A stretch of DNA of 64,000 nt from Ruminococcus sp. (GTDB lineage: Bacteria; Bacillota; Clostridia; Lachnospirales; Lachnospiraceae). The stretch is taken from contig JAHHTL010000006.1 in assembly GCA_020024635.1 (NCBI GenBank), positions 5,094-69,093 on the forward strand, given 5' to 3'. A program made the translations under genes and the position numbers. Under the pieces are notes generated by a model. It was not told the DNA's origin. It made no database searches and saw only the letters and a program-made list of their open reading frames with translations. Positions 17,936 through 26,146 of the stretch are shown here, in pieces; position 1 is the first letter of the stretch; each line of letters begins with the position of its first letter.

Positions 17936-19539
17936 TCTATATTCCTTGCATATTCTTTCGGTGTTTTTCCTGTCATTTTTTTGAACGCAATACTAAAGTA
18001 ATGGGGATCGCTAAACCCTACTTTTTCTGCAATTTCATAGTTTTTCAAACTTGTTTTCCTAAGAAGAGACTTTGCACGCTCCATTCTTACCGATGTCAAC
18101 ACTTCAACAAACGTTTTTCCGGTTGCCTCTTTAAAAATACTACTGAATCTGCTTGTGCTTATATTTAGATACTCACATATTTGATTCAAGTTTAGGTTAG
18201 GATCTCCATAATTATCTTCTATGTACTCCATTGCTAATTCTGCTTGCTGTTGGCTTGTTGTTTTACCAGCTCCACTTATAATTTTCATTGCTTGTTTGCA
18301 ATGCTCTTTAAAAAAATTCATCGCTTCGTCAAATCGCTTTGCATTGGTGATTGCTGACAACGACTCTTCTTTTAACTGATACTGATCATCTACTTCCCTC
18401 ACTGCATCAGAAACAATTCGAAGTGCCTGATGAAGATATGCTACCACTACGTTTCTTGAATTATATCCTTCAACCATCCACCGTTCCACGCAAGAAAGTG
18501 CATCCTCTAATTTTGCTTCATCTTGTTCTTTTAAGGATTCTGCAATCTTTTTAAACTCTTTTTCAAGTATCGTGGAATTTCCCGCCGCTATTTCCACTTC
18601 ACCATCTAATAACACACCACATCCTTTTGTGTATCTGTATGTTAAAAGTTCAACTGCAGACTGATATGACTTTGACAAGTCTTCTAAGGATGATACAATT
18701 TTCCCTATCCCAATAGAAATACTAAGTTTCATCGTTTCATAAACCGTTTCTTGTATTTCCTTGCATATTTGCAAAGCCTCTGCTCTCAATTTTCTAGCTT
18801 TGCTTACAGAAAACAACATGCACACGCGATTATCAGAATCTCTATACGCAAGACCTGCAGAATGATTTTTCATAATTTCATTAGATATGTTTTCAACAAC
18901 AAAGGACATAAGGGCACTTTCTTTTTTTAGGTCATCGTCAATTTCATACAAATCAGAATATACATCAATATCCACAGCGACTACCCGATACCAATCTCCT
19001 TCAATCGACACATTTAATTCAGAAAGTTCATCTAAACTTTTTTCTATTTGTTGTGTTCCCTTTACTAGACGTGATAATGTTTTTGATATAATCAAGGATT
19101 CGTTTTTTGTATAGCTATAATAAGCTTTTTTAAATTTATCGTACTTTTGTTCTTCTTTGCGCTCAACATTTAGTTTTTCTTTCATCTTTAAAAGCACTTC
19201 CGATAATTCTCTTGCTGTCACCGGTTTTAAAATATACTCCGCCACCTTGTATTGAATTGCTTGCTTTGCATATTCAAAATCACTATACCCACTGAAAATG
19301 ATCACTGATGTTTGTGGACAATGATTGTATACATATTTACTAAGATCCATTCCATCTGCATATGGCATACAAATATCCGTCAATACTACATCTACCGGAT
19401 TCTCTTTCAGATAGTCCATCGCGTCCTTACCGTTCTCACACACGCTTGCAAGTTCAAATCCTAGCTCTCCCCATTTAATATTTTCACTAATTGCTTCTCG
19501 CACAAGAATTTCATCATCAACTAGCAGTACTTTATACAA
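17932..19539 (-). CDS. YesN-type AraC response regulator
   Basis: Response regulator of 535 residues: receiver domain 1-120 with VLLVDDEILVREA, phospho-acceptor Asp in VDVVLTDICMPYADG, and the YILKPV Lys; a long middle region with the IGKIVSSLEDLSKSYQSAVEL segment; and a C-terminal AraC DNA-binding domain (NLNQICEYLNISTSRFSSIF, then NYEIAEKVGFSDPHYFSIAF and GKTPKEY). The start is TTG at 19539, with GGGAGG eight bases upstream; the frame stays open upstream of it without such a site. It is followed by the coupled kinase and binding-protein genes. Confidence 0.92.
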   Translation of the reverse strand: MYKVLLVDDEILVREAISENIKWGELGFELASVCENGKDAMDYLKENPVDVVLTDICMPYADGMDLSKYVYNHCPQTSVIIFSGYSDFEYAKQAIQYKVAEYILKPVTARELSEVLLKMKEKLNVERKEEQKYDKFKKAYYSYTKNESLIISKTLSRLVKGTQQIEKSLDELSELNVSIEGDWYRVVAVDIDVYSDLYEIDDDLKKESALMSFVVENISNEIMKNHSAGLAYRDSDNRVCMLFSVSKARKLRAEALQICKEIQETVYETMKLSISIGIGKIVSSLEDLSKSYQSAVELLTYRYTKGCGVLLDGEVEIAAGNSTILEKEFKKIAESLKEQDEAKLEDALSCVERWMVEGYNSRNVVVAYLHQALRIVSDAVREVDDQYQLKEESLSAITNAKRFDEAMNFFKEHCKQAMKIISGAGKTTSQQQAELAMEYIEDNYGDPNLNLNQICEYLNISTSRFSSIFKEATGKTFVEVLTSVRMERAKSLLRKTSLKNYEIAEKVGFSDPHYFSIAFKKMTGKTPKEYARNIE

Positions 19540-19583
19540 TGTTTTATCCTCCCGACAAAAGATATATCTTTTATTATACAACA

Positions 19584-19625
19584 ATCAGCCCATACTGGAA
19601 AGTAAATTTTCCCAGATGGGCTGAT
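19584..19625. terminator. Hairpin after pduQ, end of the microcompartment operon
   Basis: ATCAGCCCAT (19584-19593) pairs with ATGGGCTGAT (19616-19625), continued inwards by ACTGGAAA with TTTCCCAG-type pairing. On the minus strand it lies 18 bases after the pduQ stop and ends in TTGTTGT, a weak U run. The same strand then gives TATAAT with TTTCCA 17 bases before it, a possible promoter for the response regulator. Confidence 0.65.
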
Positions 19626-19643
19626 CCTTTATTTTCTATTCTT

Positions 19644-20789
19644 TTACCAAAGATTCTTATATATTTGAATAATGTCATCTTTGGTTGGTACACGTGGATT
19701 TGTCGGCGTACAAGCATCTGCAAGGGCTGCATCTGCCATACGATCAATCACATCAAAATATTCTTTCTCTGTAACATTTCCCATTTGTGAAATAGAAAGT
19801 GGAATATCCATTTCTTTCAACATAAATTGTACCCAGTTTACAAGAGAACGAACTGTCATGATTTCATTGTAACTACTTAATCCTAAGATCCTAGCTACTG
19901 TAGCGTATCTTTTCACTGCCGGAAGGTATTCTGCACGACTTTTGCTGTGTTTGTTGATATCACTGTTAAATTCAATAATATGTGGCAACAACATTGCGTT
20001 TGCGCGTCCGTGCGGAATGTGGAACATCGCTCCAAGCTGATGCGCCATACTGTGGTTGATTCCAAGGGATGCAGAGTTAAATGCAATTCCTGCAAGGCAA
20101 GATGCAGAATGCATTTTCTGTCTTGCATGTGTGTCACTACCATCCAAATAAGCACGAAGTAAAAATACCCCACAAATTTCAATTGCTTTTTCTGCCAATG
20201 CAGTAGAAAAATCATTTCGGTTTGTACTAACACAAGCTTCCAACGCATGTGTAAATACATCCATCCCTGTGTCTGCTGTAATTGCAGGAGGAACGCTTTT
20301 TACAAGTTCCGCATCAAGGATTGCTTCATCTGGTGTCAGTTCCTTTGAAACAAGCGGATATTTCTTTTGTTCTTCCGGATCTGATACAACCGCAAAAGAA
20401 GTAACCTCTGATCCAGTACCACTTGTTGTTGGAATTGCAATCAAGCCCACCTCTGCGTAAGGATCAATGCGAAGTGCAAATTCACGAATGGACTTTGACG
20501 AATCAATCGCTGATCCACCCCCTACTGCAATGATTGCTTCTGGTTTACACTCCAGCATTTTTTTAACACCTTGACTGATTTTTCCAATCGGTGGATCTGG
20601 TTGAACATCTTTAAAAATTTCGTAATCAATATTTCCTTTGATCAATGGATCCAAAATCAAATGAAAACTTTCACATTCTGCCATAAAAGGATCTGTAATG
20701 ATCAATACTTTTTTGTATGGAATATCTGCCAAACGATCAAGCGCCTGGTCTCCAAAATAGATTTTGGTTTTAATTTCAAAGCTCTTCAT
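19644..20789 (-). CDS. pduQ: Iron-containing alcohol dehydrogenase, PduQ-like
   Basis: Reduces propanal to 1-propanol with NADH and so regenerates NAD+ for PduP; reduction of lactaldehyde is also possible. Family III ADH of 381 residues: nucleotide-binding GGGSAIDSSK near residue 90, PTTSGTGSEVTSFAVV near 130, and the metal site made of TADTGMDVFTHALEA (Asp, His), NHSMAHQLGAMFHIPHGRANA (His residues), all intact. It has no clear encapsulation helix; family members enter shells through partner contacts. Last gene of the operon, ten bases after the DeoR gene. Confidence 0.93.
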   Translation of the reverse strand: MKSFEIKTKIYFGDQALDRLADIPYKKVLIITDPFMAECESFHLILDPLIKGNIDYEIFKDVQPDPPIGKISQGVKKMLECKPEAIIAVGGGSAIDSSKSIREFALRIDPYAEVGLIAIPTTSGTGSEVTSFAVVSDPEEQKKYPLVSKELTPDEAILDAELVKSVPPAITADTGMDVFTHALEACVSTNRNDFSTALAEKAIEICGVFLLRAYLDGSDTHARQKMHSASCLAGIAFNSASLGINHSMAHQLGAMFHIPHGRANAMLLPHIIEFNSDINKHSKSRAEYLPAVKRYATVARILGLSSYNEIMTVRSLVNWVQFMLKEMDIPLSISQMGNVTEKEYFDVIDRMADAALADACTPTNPRVPTKDDIIQIYKNLW

Positions 20790-20799
20790 AGTGCCCTCT

Positions 20800-21564
20800 C
20801 TACTCAGGATAAATACATTCTATCCCCTTTTCTACTAGTACCTGCTGCCATTTTAGTGCAGGTTTTTTATCTGTAACAATACATGTAATATCTCCCAATT
20901 TTCCAATGGAAGTAAATGCGATTTTCTCAAACTTTGTACTATCTACCACAAGAATTTTCTCCTTTGCAGCTTCTAGCATTGTTCTTTTATTGTTCGCAAG
21001 TATTTCATCTGAATCCGTAATTCCAGCTTTCAAATCAATCCCTTTGCAGGATATGATTGCTTTATCTACGTGATAATCTTTCAGCATCTTGTCTGTCTGT
21101 GGACCTACAAGTGCAAGGGTTCCCTCTCTTGAAGCTCCCCCTGTGGATAACACTTTCCAATCGGGCACATCAATTAGCTCGATTATAATTTCAACGGAAT
21201 TTGTGATCAATGTTAGATTCTTTTTCCCTTTCAATGCCTTAGATACATATACAGCAGTTGAACTTGCATCCAACATAATACTTTCGCCATCTTTAATTCT
21301 GTCACAAATTAATTCAGCGATTCGCTGTTTTCCAATCACGTTATGATTTTTTCTAACATTAAAGGGGAGATCAATATTTAAGTTTTCATTGATCACTGCT
21401 CCGCCATAACTTTTAATTGCAAATCCATCATTTACCAGTTTTTCTAAATCTCTTCGAATCGTTTCTTCCGAAACATCATAAAACTGACTTAGTTCACTTA
21501 CAACCACACGGCGTTCTGCCTGCAGTTTTTCTAGGATTTCGTTTCGTCGTTCTATTGCAAGCAT
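20800..21564 (-). CDS. DeoR-family repressor of the microcompartment operon
   Basis: A 254-residue regulator with an N-terminal winged helix (ERRNEILEKLQAERRVVVSE, SEETIRRDLEKLVNDG) and a C-terminal DeoR sensor domain (LDASSTAVYVSKAL, TNSVEIIIEL, AIISCKGIDLKAGITDSDE) that in this family binds a phosphorylated sugar. It starts at ATG with GGGAGG seven bases upstream and is encoded inside the operon, between pduT and pduQ. By context it would respond to fuculose-1-phosphate or DHAP. Its operator could be the tenfold-spaced GTTGTTT repeats at 30090-30106 and 34574-34590. Confidence 0.9.
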   Translation of the reverse strand: MLAIERRNEILEKLQAERRVVVSELSQFYDVSEETIRRDLEKLVNDGFAIKSYGGAVINENLNIDLPFNVRKNHNVIGKQRIAELICDRIKDGESIMLDASSTAVYVSKALKGKKNLTLITNSVEIIIELIDVPDWKVLSTGGASREGTLALVGPQTDKMLKDYHVDKAIISCKGIDLKAGITDSDEILANNKRTMLEAAKEKILVVDSTKFEKIAFTSIGKLGDITCIVTDKKPALKWQQVLVEKGIECIYPE

Positions 21565-21600
21565 CCAAAAGCCTCCCAGTTTATCAAAAATATAGATGTG

Positions 21601-22149
21601 CTATAATATTGTCGCCTGTATTTGCTCGTCCGGATGTGCGATCACAGATGAATCCAAATATGTTCCACTGTCTGCCACTGCCATTGTAGCTCTTTCTATC
21701 GCTGCCTCCACTGCGGAAACATCCCCCGTAAGCATTAGATATGATTTTCCACTCATTCCATTTGCTATACGAAGTTCAAGCAAATCTACGACTGCTGTTT
21801 TAGCCGCCTCGTCTGCTGCAACAATGATGGAGGATGCATCAAAGGTTTCTATGATGCCAAGGGCAGCAATTTTTTCAACTTTTGACGCACCGCGTATAGC
21901 CGGAAAAATAGACTCATGCGGATTTCCTAGTACAAAACTATTGATAAATCTTTTTCCGTGCATAGTTTTTGCGGTTTCTACCGCTGCACGCACTGCTGAG
22001 AGATCTCCCGCAATGACAGCAATATATTTACCCGGACATACAGTTTTCGCCTGTAGTATTTCAACATCCGCAGCCTTCACCATTGCATCCGCAGCAACAA
22101 CACCTGCTGAAACGGTTTTGTATTCTACCATTCCAATTGCCTTACTCAT
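21601..22149 (-). CDS. pduT: PduT-type tandem BMC shell protein with Cys38
   Basis: Pseudohexameric trimer of the shell: two BMC domains (residues about 1-90 and 95-182; SKAIGMVEYKTVSAGVVAAD and ALGIIETFDASSIIVAADEA). The first domain has TVCPGK; with the start at ATG 22149 the cysteine is residue 38, the same number as the cysteine that holds the [4Fe-4S] cluster in the central pore of PduT. That choice of start also has AGGAGG eleven bases upstream; a GTG three codons earlier is only two bases from it. It overlaps the pduS stop by eight bases, which fits an electron-transfer partnership of the two proteins. Confidence 0.93.
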   Translation of the reverse strand: MSKAIGMVEYKTVSAGVVAADAMVKAADVEILQAKTVCPGKYIAVIAGDLSAVRAAVETAKTMHGKRFINSFVLGNPHESIFPAIRGASKVEKIAALGIIETFDASSIIVAADEAAKTAVVDLLELRIANGMSGKSYLMLTGDVSAVEAAIERATMAVADSGTYLDSSVIAHPDEQIQATIL

Positions 22150-23488
22150 AATCTGCACGTCCTCCTAAAGTTTCTATTATAATAAATTTCTCATTTGTTT
22201 CACATACAACGCCACAAATACTTGCATGTAGATACACACCTGTTGCATCCCCTGTTGTTGCAATTACTTGACCTTTTTTTACAATATCTCCATCTCTTAC
22301 AACAACATGTACTGCGCTTCCACTTTGTTGTTTCAGCATGATCTTCACTTTTTTTGTCGGAATTGTCTCTTGACTAATTGTTTCGCCTAGATCATATTTT
22401 AGCAAATCCAGTCTTCCTGTAAGTCGTTCCATTGAAATTTTTCGATATTCTCTATCTTTATCAATTTCTTTTTTTTCTACTTCTGGTTTTTCTATTCCAT
22501 TTGCCAGTAATCCTGCTTTATATTCAGAAATTAATGTTCTTGGTGATAACTCCTGAATACAGGCATACATCTCACACAATCCACAAGTAGAACAAAACAT
22601 GGTATTTATAAATGTATCCGTGTTATGAAAATCTTGATAGGAAGCAGCGCGTATAAATGCATGTGGTTCGATTGGATATCCTAAGAGATTTCTTGGACAT
22701 AAATCTGTACATCTCATGCATTGACAACAACTTGTAGCCGCACGCTTTAACTCATTTGAAGTTTTTCCCTTCTTTTTCTGAACAACACAATGCTCTTCTG
22801 GTAAAACCAGTACGGCATCTGTCGATTTTGTAATTGTTGAAACACAATTTCCAATGCTTCCCCACATTGGTCCACCCATAATATAGGTTGGTTTTTCACA
22901 TGTCGAACCTCCAACATAGTTAATCACGTCTTCAACCCGTGTTCCAAGTGGTACTTTTATTGTCATTGGATGTTTTACTTCACCTCGTACCGATACAATT
23001 TTCTCTGATACTGGTTTTTGAAGACAAATTGCCTGATATGCGTTATAAATTGTCTCAACATTGAATACAGATATCCCCAAATCTGAAACCTTTTCGTTTG
23101 GTCCTACTACCTGTCCGGTTATTTCATACACCAAAATCACTTCATCGCCTGCCGGATAACATCCGTCAAACAATCTCAGCGTAATATTGGGATAATCTCT
23201 CGCTATGGATTCCACAATTTCTATAGTATCTTTGTCTTTTTCATCCATTGCAACAATCACTTGTTCTGCTTTTATTGTAGCCCCTATCAAAGAAAACGTT
23301 CTTAGTATTTCTTGGGCATATCCATTTAACAACTGTGTCTGAACTTTTAATAATGGCTCATACTGCGCACAATTTAAAATGATGGTTTTCGTCTGCTCTT
23401 CTAACTTAGAGGCTGCCGAAAGGTTTACGCCTCCTGTACAAATCACACCACTGTTCTGCAATATGCTGCGCAATTCGTTTCTTTCCAT
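22142..23488 (-). CDS. pduS: PduS-like iron-sulfur flavoprotein (RnfC-related)
   Basis: Electron-transfer protein of the microcompartment, 448 residues. Layout: RnfC N-terminal region, NADH/FMN-binding domain, SLBB domain (about 165-215), two [4Fe-4S] motifs, CCQCMRCTDLCP (CX2CX2CX3C) near residues 252-262 and CSTCGLCEMYAC near 297-308, and a C-terminal biotinyl-like domain (VVRDGDIVKKGQVIATTGDA). In B12-dependent Pdu systems it reduces cobalamin. Here no B12 enzyme is present, so it more likely moves electrons from NADH to the PduT cluster. ATG at 23488 has GGAG upstream, seven bases after the eutN stop. Confidence 0.9.
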   Translation of the reverse strand: MERNELRSILQNSGVICTGGVNLSAASKLEEQTKTIILNCAQYEPLLKVQTQLLNGYAQEILRTFSLIGATIKAEQVIVAMDEKDKDTIEIVESIARDYPNITLRLFDGCYPAGDEVILVYEITGQVVGPNEKVSDLGISVFNVETIYNAYQAICLQKPVSEKIVSVRGEVKHPMTIKVPLGTRVEDVINYVGGSTCEKPTYIMGGPMWGSIGNCVSTITKSTDAVLVLPEEHCVVQKKKGKTSNELKRAATSCCQCMRCTDLCPRNLLGYPIEPHAFIRAASYQDFHNTDTFINTMFCSTCGLCEMYACIQELSPRTLISEYKAGLLANGIEKPEVEKKEIDKDREYRKISMERLTGRLDLLKYDLGETISQETIPTKKVKIMLKQQSGSAVHVVVRDGDIVKKGQVIATTGDATGVYLHASICGVVCETNEKFIIIETLGGRADYE

Positions 23489-23495
23489 GACACCA

Positions 23496-23762
23496 CTACT
23501 CCAGTCCTGTTCCGTCATCAATGATTCCAACAATCGCTGCATCTACCGGTGTGTCTGGCATGCCAGATCCAATTCTGGCTGCACTCCCTTGTGCGACTAA
23601 AACAAAATCTCCAATACCTGCACCAATTTTATCAATCGCAATGAGTTGTTTTGCGCCAGCTTGCATGTGTTCCAAAACATCCACAATCATAAATTTGTTG
23701 CCGACTAAATTTTCACATTTGCGTGTTGAAACAACACTTCCTTTTACTTTTCCTATGAGCAT
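23496..23762 (-). CDS. EutN/CcmL-type pentameric vertex protein (BMC-P)
   Basis: Caps the twelve corners of the shell. 88 residues, the usual size. The opening MLIGKVKGSVVSTRKCENLVG, LIAIDKIGAGIGDFVLVAQG and GSGMPDTPVDAAIVGIID segments are those of the family. It is the only pentamer gene in the window. ATG with GGAGGG upstream, between pduL and pduS. Equivalent to pduN. Confidence 0.94.
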   Translation of the reverse strand: MLIGKVKGSVVSTRKCENLVGNKFMIVDVLEHMQAGAKQLIAIDKIGAGIGDFVLVAQGSAARIGSGMPDTPVDAAIVGIIDDGTGLE

Positions 23763-23800
23763 TACACCCTCCTGTTGCGATTTTTCCTATTATATGGCTT

Positions 23801-23843
23801 ACTGACACACCAATATTTCAGATGCAAATATCGGTGTGTCAGT
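23801..23843. repeat. Long hairpin between pduL and the vertex gene
   Basis: An 18-base arm (23801-23818) pairs with 23826-23843, with one mismatch and a seven-base loop. On the transcribed (minus) strand no U run follows, so read-through or mRNA processing is more likely than termination. It could set the ratio of the scarce vertex protein to upstream shell proteins. Confidence 0.7.
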
Positions 23844-23856
23844 TTCCTTTTCAATC

Positions 23857-24504
23857 TTATTTTATTATTCTGACTGTGTCGCCTGTTGCAATTCTAGCTG
23901 CATTAGCCTCATCTGTATCAATATGCATTTCAAGAGTAAAACTATCATCTACACGTACTTGCACATGATTAAAAATTGTTCCTCTTTCATTATCTGCCTT
24001 CACAGACACAATCTGTCCATCTTTTACACCTGCTTCATTTGCATCTGCAGGTGACATATGGATATGTCTTTTTGCAATAATACACCCTTCATTTAGGTAC
24101 AACGCTCCCTTAGGTCCTACAATTGCAATTGGGGAAGACCCTTCCACATTACCTGATTCTCTAATTGGGGCTTTTACACCAAGTTTAATCGAATCTGTTG
24201 CTGAAATTTCAACCTGTGATTTGCTTCTTACAGGTCCTAAAATTCGAACATTTTCAATGGCTCTTAGTTTCACTCCAACAAGGGTAACCACTTCATTCGA
24301 TGCGAACTGACCACCCATTAACTCTTTTTTCTTTGTCAGCTGATAACCTGTTCCAAACAATACTTCAACATGCTCTTGTGTCAAATGAACGTGCCTTGCT
24401 GAAACACCGATCGGAACCATATATCCGGATCCTTCCTCTGAACTTTTTTGCTTTTCAACTGCTTCTAATACCAATTTGGTAATTAATGCAATATTATTGT
24501 CCAT
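23857..24504 (-). CDS. pduL: Phosphate propanoyltransferase
   Basis: Converts propanoyl-CoA and phosphate to propanoyl-phosphate and CoA, recycling CoA inside the shell. 215 residues. Residues 1-19 (NIALITKLVLEAVEKQ) form an amphipathic encapsulation helix, then a Ser/Gly linker and two PTAC domains. The zinc-binding histidines are visible in GVSARHVHL near residue 37 and in IIAKRHIHMSP near 155. The start is ATG 24504, with GAGGAGA six bases upstream. PduP makes its substrate. Confidence 0.94.
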   Translation of the reverse strand: MDNNIALITKLVLEAVEKQKSSEEGSGYMVPIGVSARHVHLTQEHVEVLFGTGYQLTKKKELMGGQFASNEVVTLVGVKLRAIENVRILGPVRSKSQVEISATDSIKLGVKAPIRESGNVEGSSPIAIVGPKGALYLNEGCIIAKRHIHMSPADANEAGVKDGQIVSVKADNERGTIFNHVQVRVDDSFTLEMHIDTDEANAARIATGDTVRIIK

Positions 24505-24577
24505 AATAATTCTCCTCGTTTTCGAATACAGGAATGGCTTTCCGAAAAAGTCATTCACCGTCCCATAGGCTTATTCT

Positions 24578-25102
24578 TTATTTTATTGCCGGAAGAATCT
24601 TCTCTACATCTGTGTGTGGTCTTGGAATTACGTGTGTTGCTACTAATTCTCCAAGTCTTCCTGCTGCTTCTGCTCCAGATTCCACTGCAGACTTCACAGC
24701 TCCAACATCTCCACGAACCATTACTGTTACAAGACCAGAACCAATTTTTTCTGTTCCTACTAAAACAACATTTGCTGCTTTAAGCATTGTATCTGCCGCT
24801 TCAACTGATGCAACAAGACCTCTTGTTTCTACCATTCCTAATGCTTCCTGTGACATTCTTTTTTCCTCCTTATATTGAATAACCTCTTCAACCTTCTCTA
24901 CTTGCTGAGCCGCTTTTTTCACCCTTTGAACGGTCCTTGCTGGCGACTTAGCAGTTGTTGTTTTTTTAGTGGATGAAGCTTTTGCAGTGCTGTTAGTTTT
25001 TTTTGATGTACTCCTTCTAGCAGTGCTTTTTTTTGCTTCCCCAGAGGATTTTACAGAGTCTGGGGCTTCATTTCCATCTACTGTTTTTTTATCTTCTGCC
25101 AT
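24578..25102 (-). CDS. BMC-H shell protein with 82-residue basic tail; dual start
   Basis: Hexameric shell protein in two possible forms. The canonical 92-residue form starts at ATG 24856 (SQEALGMVETRGL), with AGGAGG eight bases upstream (24865-24870). The same frame is open to ATG 25102, which also has AGGAGG seven bases upstream. The long form adds 82 residues: an acidic start, then a Lys/Ser/Thr/Ala-rich segment (KKSTARRSTSKKTNSTAK, STKKTTTAKSPAR) like a histone H1 tail, then a charged predicted helix (VQRVKKAAQQVEKVEEVIQ). The BMC domain differs from the 25468-25743 protein at about 15 of 91 positions. Two forms from one gene recall PduB/PduB'. The extension could bind cargo, a polyphosphate or nucleic acid, or tether the shell; its role is unknown. 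Confidence 0.9.
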   Translation of the reverse strand: MAEDKKTVDGNEAPDSVKSSGEAKKSTARRSTSKKTNSTAKASSTKKTTTAKSPARTVQRVKKAAQQVEKVEEVIQYKEEKRMSQEALGMVETRGLVASVEAADTMLKAANVVLVGTEKIGSGLVTVMVRGDVGAVKSAVESGAEAAGRLGELVATHVIPRPHTDVEKILPAIK

Positions 25103-25113
25103 TTCACTGCCTC

Positions 25114-25398
25114 CTAACTTACACGGTTTACACTCTTATTTACAAGCTTAATAATTTCTTCATGGGGACTGGCTATTACCACATGTGCAACTGGTTTTTT
25201 AATCCCATTTTCTGCCGCTGCTTCTATCGCCTGGGTAACAGCCGAAACATCTCCACGAATAATAATCGTAACAAGCCTTCCACCTAATTTTTTCTCCCAC
25301 GTAACCATCTGTACATCGGCCGTTTTACACATAATATCAACGGCTACAATGCCAGCTGTTACACTTGGAATCTCAAAAAAACCATATGCTTGTCCCAT
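25114..25398 (-). CDS. BMC-H shell protein, divergent paralogue
   Basis: 94-residue single BMC domain. It opens MGQAYGFFEIPSVTAGIVAVD, with the helix-turn GDVSAVTQAIEAAAENG and a C-terminal VVIASPHEEIIKLVNK. It has Cys24 in the first helix, and lacks the KIGSGLVT pore segment of the PduA-like paralogues (here KKLGGRLVT), so the pore is likely different. GGAG site before the ATG; eleven bases before the extended BMC-H start. Confidence 0.9.
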   Translation of the reverse strand: MGQAYGFFEIPSVTAGIVAVDIMCKTADVQMVTWEKKLGGRLVTIIIRGDVSAVTQAIEAAAENGIKKPVAHVVIASPHEEIIKLVNKSVNRVS

Positions 25399-25467
25399 GA
25401 GACTGCTCCTTTACCTTTTCCTTCGACCGACTTCTTCTCTGGGAAGATACGCAGTCATCTTTCTTTC

Positions 25468-25743
25468 CTATACTGTAGGAAGAATTTTTTCTACATCGTT
25501 GTGTGGTCTTGGAATTACATGTGTTGCTACTAATTCTCCAAGTCTTCCTGCTGCATCAGCTCCTGTTTCAACTGCTGCTTTTACAGCTCCAACGTCTCCA
25601 CGAACCATTACTGTTACAAGACCAGAACCAATTTTCTCTGTTCCTACTAATGTAACTTCTGCTGCTTTTGTCATTGCATCTGCAGCTTCGATTGCTGCTG
25701 TAAGTCCTCTTGTTTCTACCATTCCTAATGCCTGCTGTGCCAT
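25468..25743 (-). CDS. Canonical BMC-H shell protein, PduA/PduJ-like
   Basis: 91-residue hexamer subunit forming the facets. It has the typical ALGMVETRGL opening, the VGTEKIGSGLVTVMVRGDVGAVKAAVE core with the GSG pore loop, and the VATHVIPRPH terminal strand. It differs from the BMC domain of the neighbouring dual-start gene in about 15 positions, so the two are recent duplicates. AGGAGG precedes the ATG. By family, small pores like this pass 1,2-propanediol. Confidence 0.95.
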   Translation of the reverse strand: MAQQALGMVETRGLTAAIEAADAMTKAAEVTLVGTEKIGSGLVTVMVRGDVGAVKAAVETGADAAGRLGELVATHVIPRPHNDVEKILPTV

Positions 25744-25791
25744 AATTTATTTCCTCCTAAACTTTTCTACCATTTATTTTTTATTCTTTTA

Positions 25792-26121
25792 CTATTTTTT
25801 ATCGAAAGCGCTGATTTTCAGCATTTTTTCTGTATCCTCTGTTGGTCTTGCAATGCTATATTCGTTAACTACACCCGCAAGCTCATTGGCTCTTCTTCTG
25901 GCTGCATCCATAGCTGCTTCTACATCCGCTACGCTTCCGCGGAACTTCACCATTACGATCAGAGGTACTGGTAAATCATCGGCGTTTGCCGGTTTATTTT
26001 TGTCAAAGTCTTCCAGTGTTACGTTGCCTGCCTTACAGCCTGCATCGGCTGCTGCAAACGCCGTAGCAAGACCGAAGACCTCCAACATGCCTACTGCTTC
26101 TTTCATAACACTTTTCTCCAT
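25792..26121 (-). CDS. BMC-H shell protein with insert
   Basis: A single BMC domain (KEAVGMLEVFGLATAFAAAD, then VMVKFRGSVADVEAAMDAA and YSIARPTEDTEKML) with an insert of about 12 residues (DKNKPANADDLPVP) before the third strand. 109 residues from ATG 26121. An in-frame ATG at 26106 has GGAG nine bases upstream and gives the more usual N terminus, so the true start is uncertain. It sits first of the four shell genes, after the zinc alcohol dehydrogenase. Confidence 0.9.
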   Translation of the reverse strand: MEKSVMKEAVGMLEVFGLATAFAAADAGCKAGNVTLEDFDKNKPANADDLPVPLIVMVKFRGSVADVEAAMDAARRRANELAGVVNEYSIARPTEDTEKMLKISAFDKK

Positions 26122-26146
26122 CTCGCCCTTTTATACGGCTAATGTT

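Noticed and set aside
21596..22168. Plus-strand frame of 190 codons opposite pduT
   Set aside because: Mirror of an Ala-rich tandem BMC gene; no binding site and no recognisable domain.
25801..25815. CcpA-like GAAAGCGC
   Set aside because: It lies in the coding end of a BMC-H gene, far from any promoter, and only half matches a cre site.
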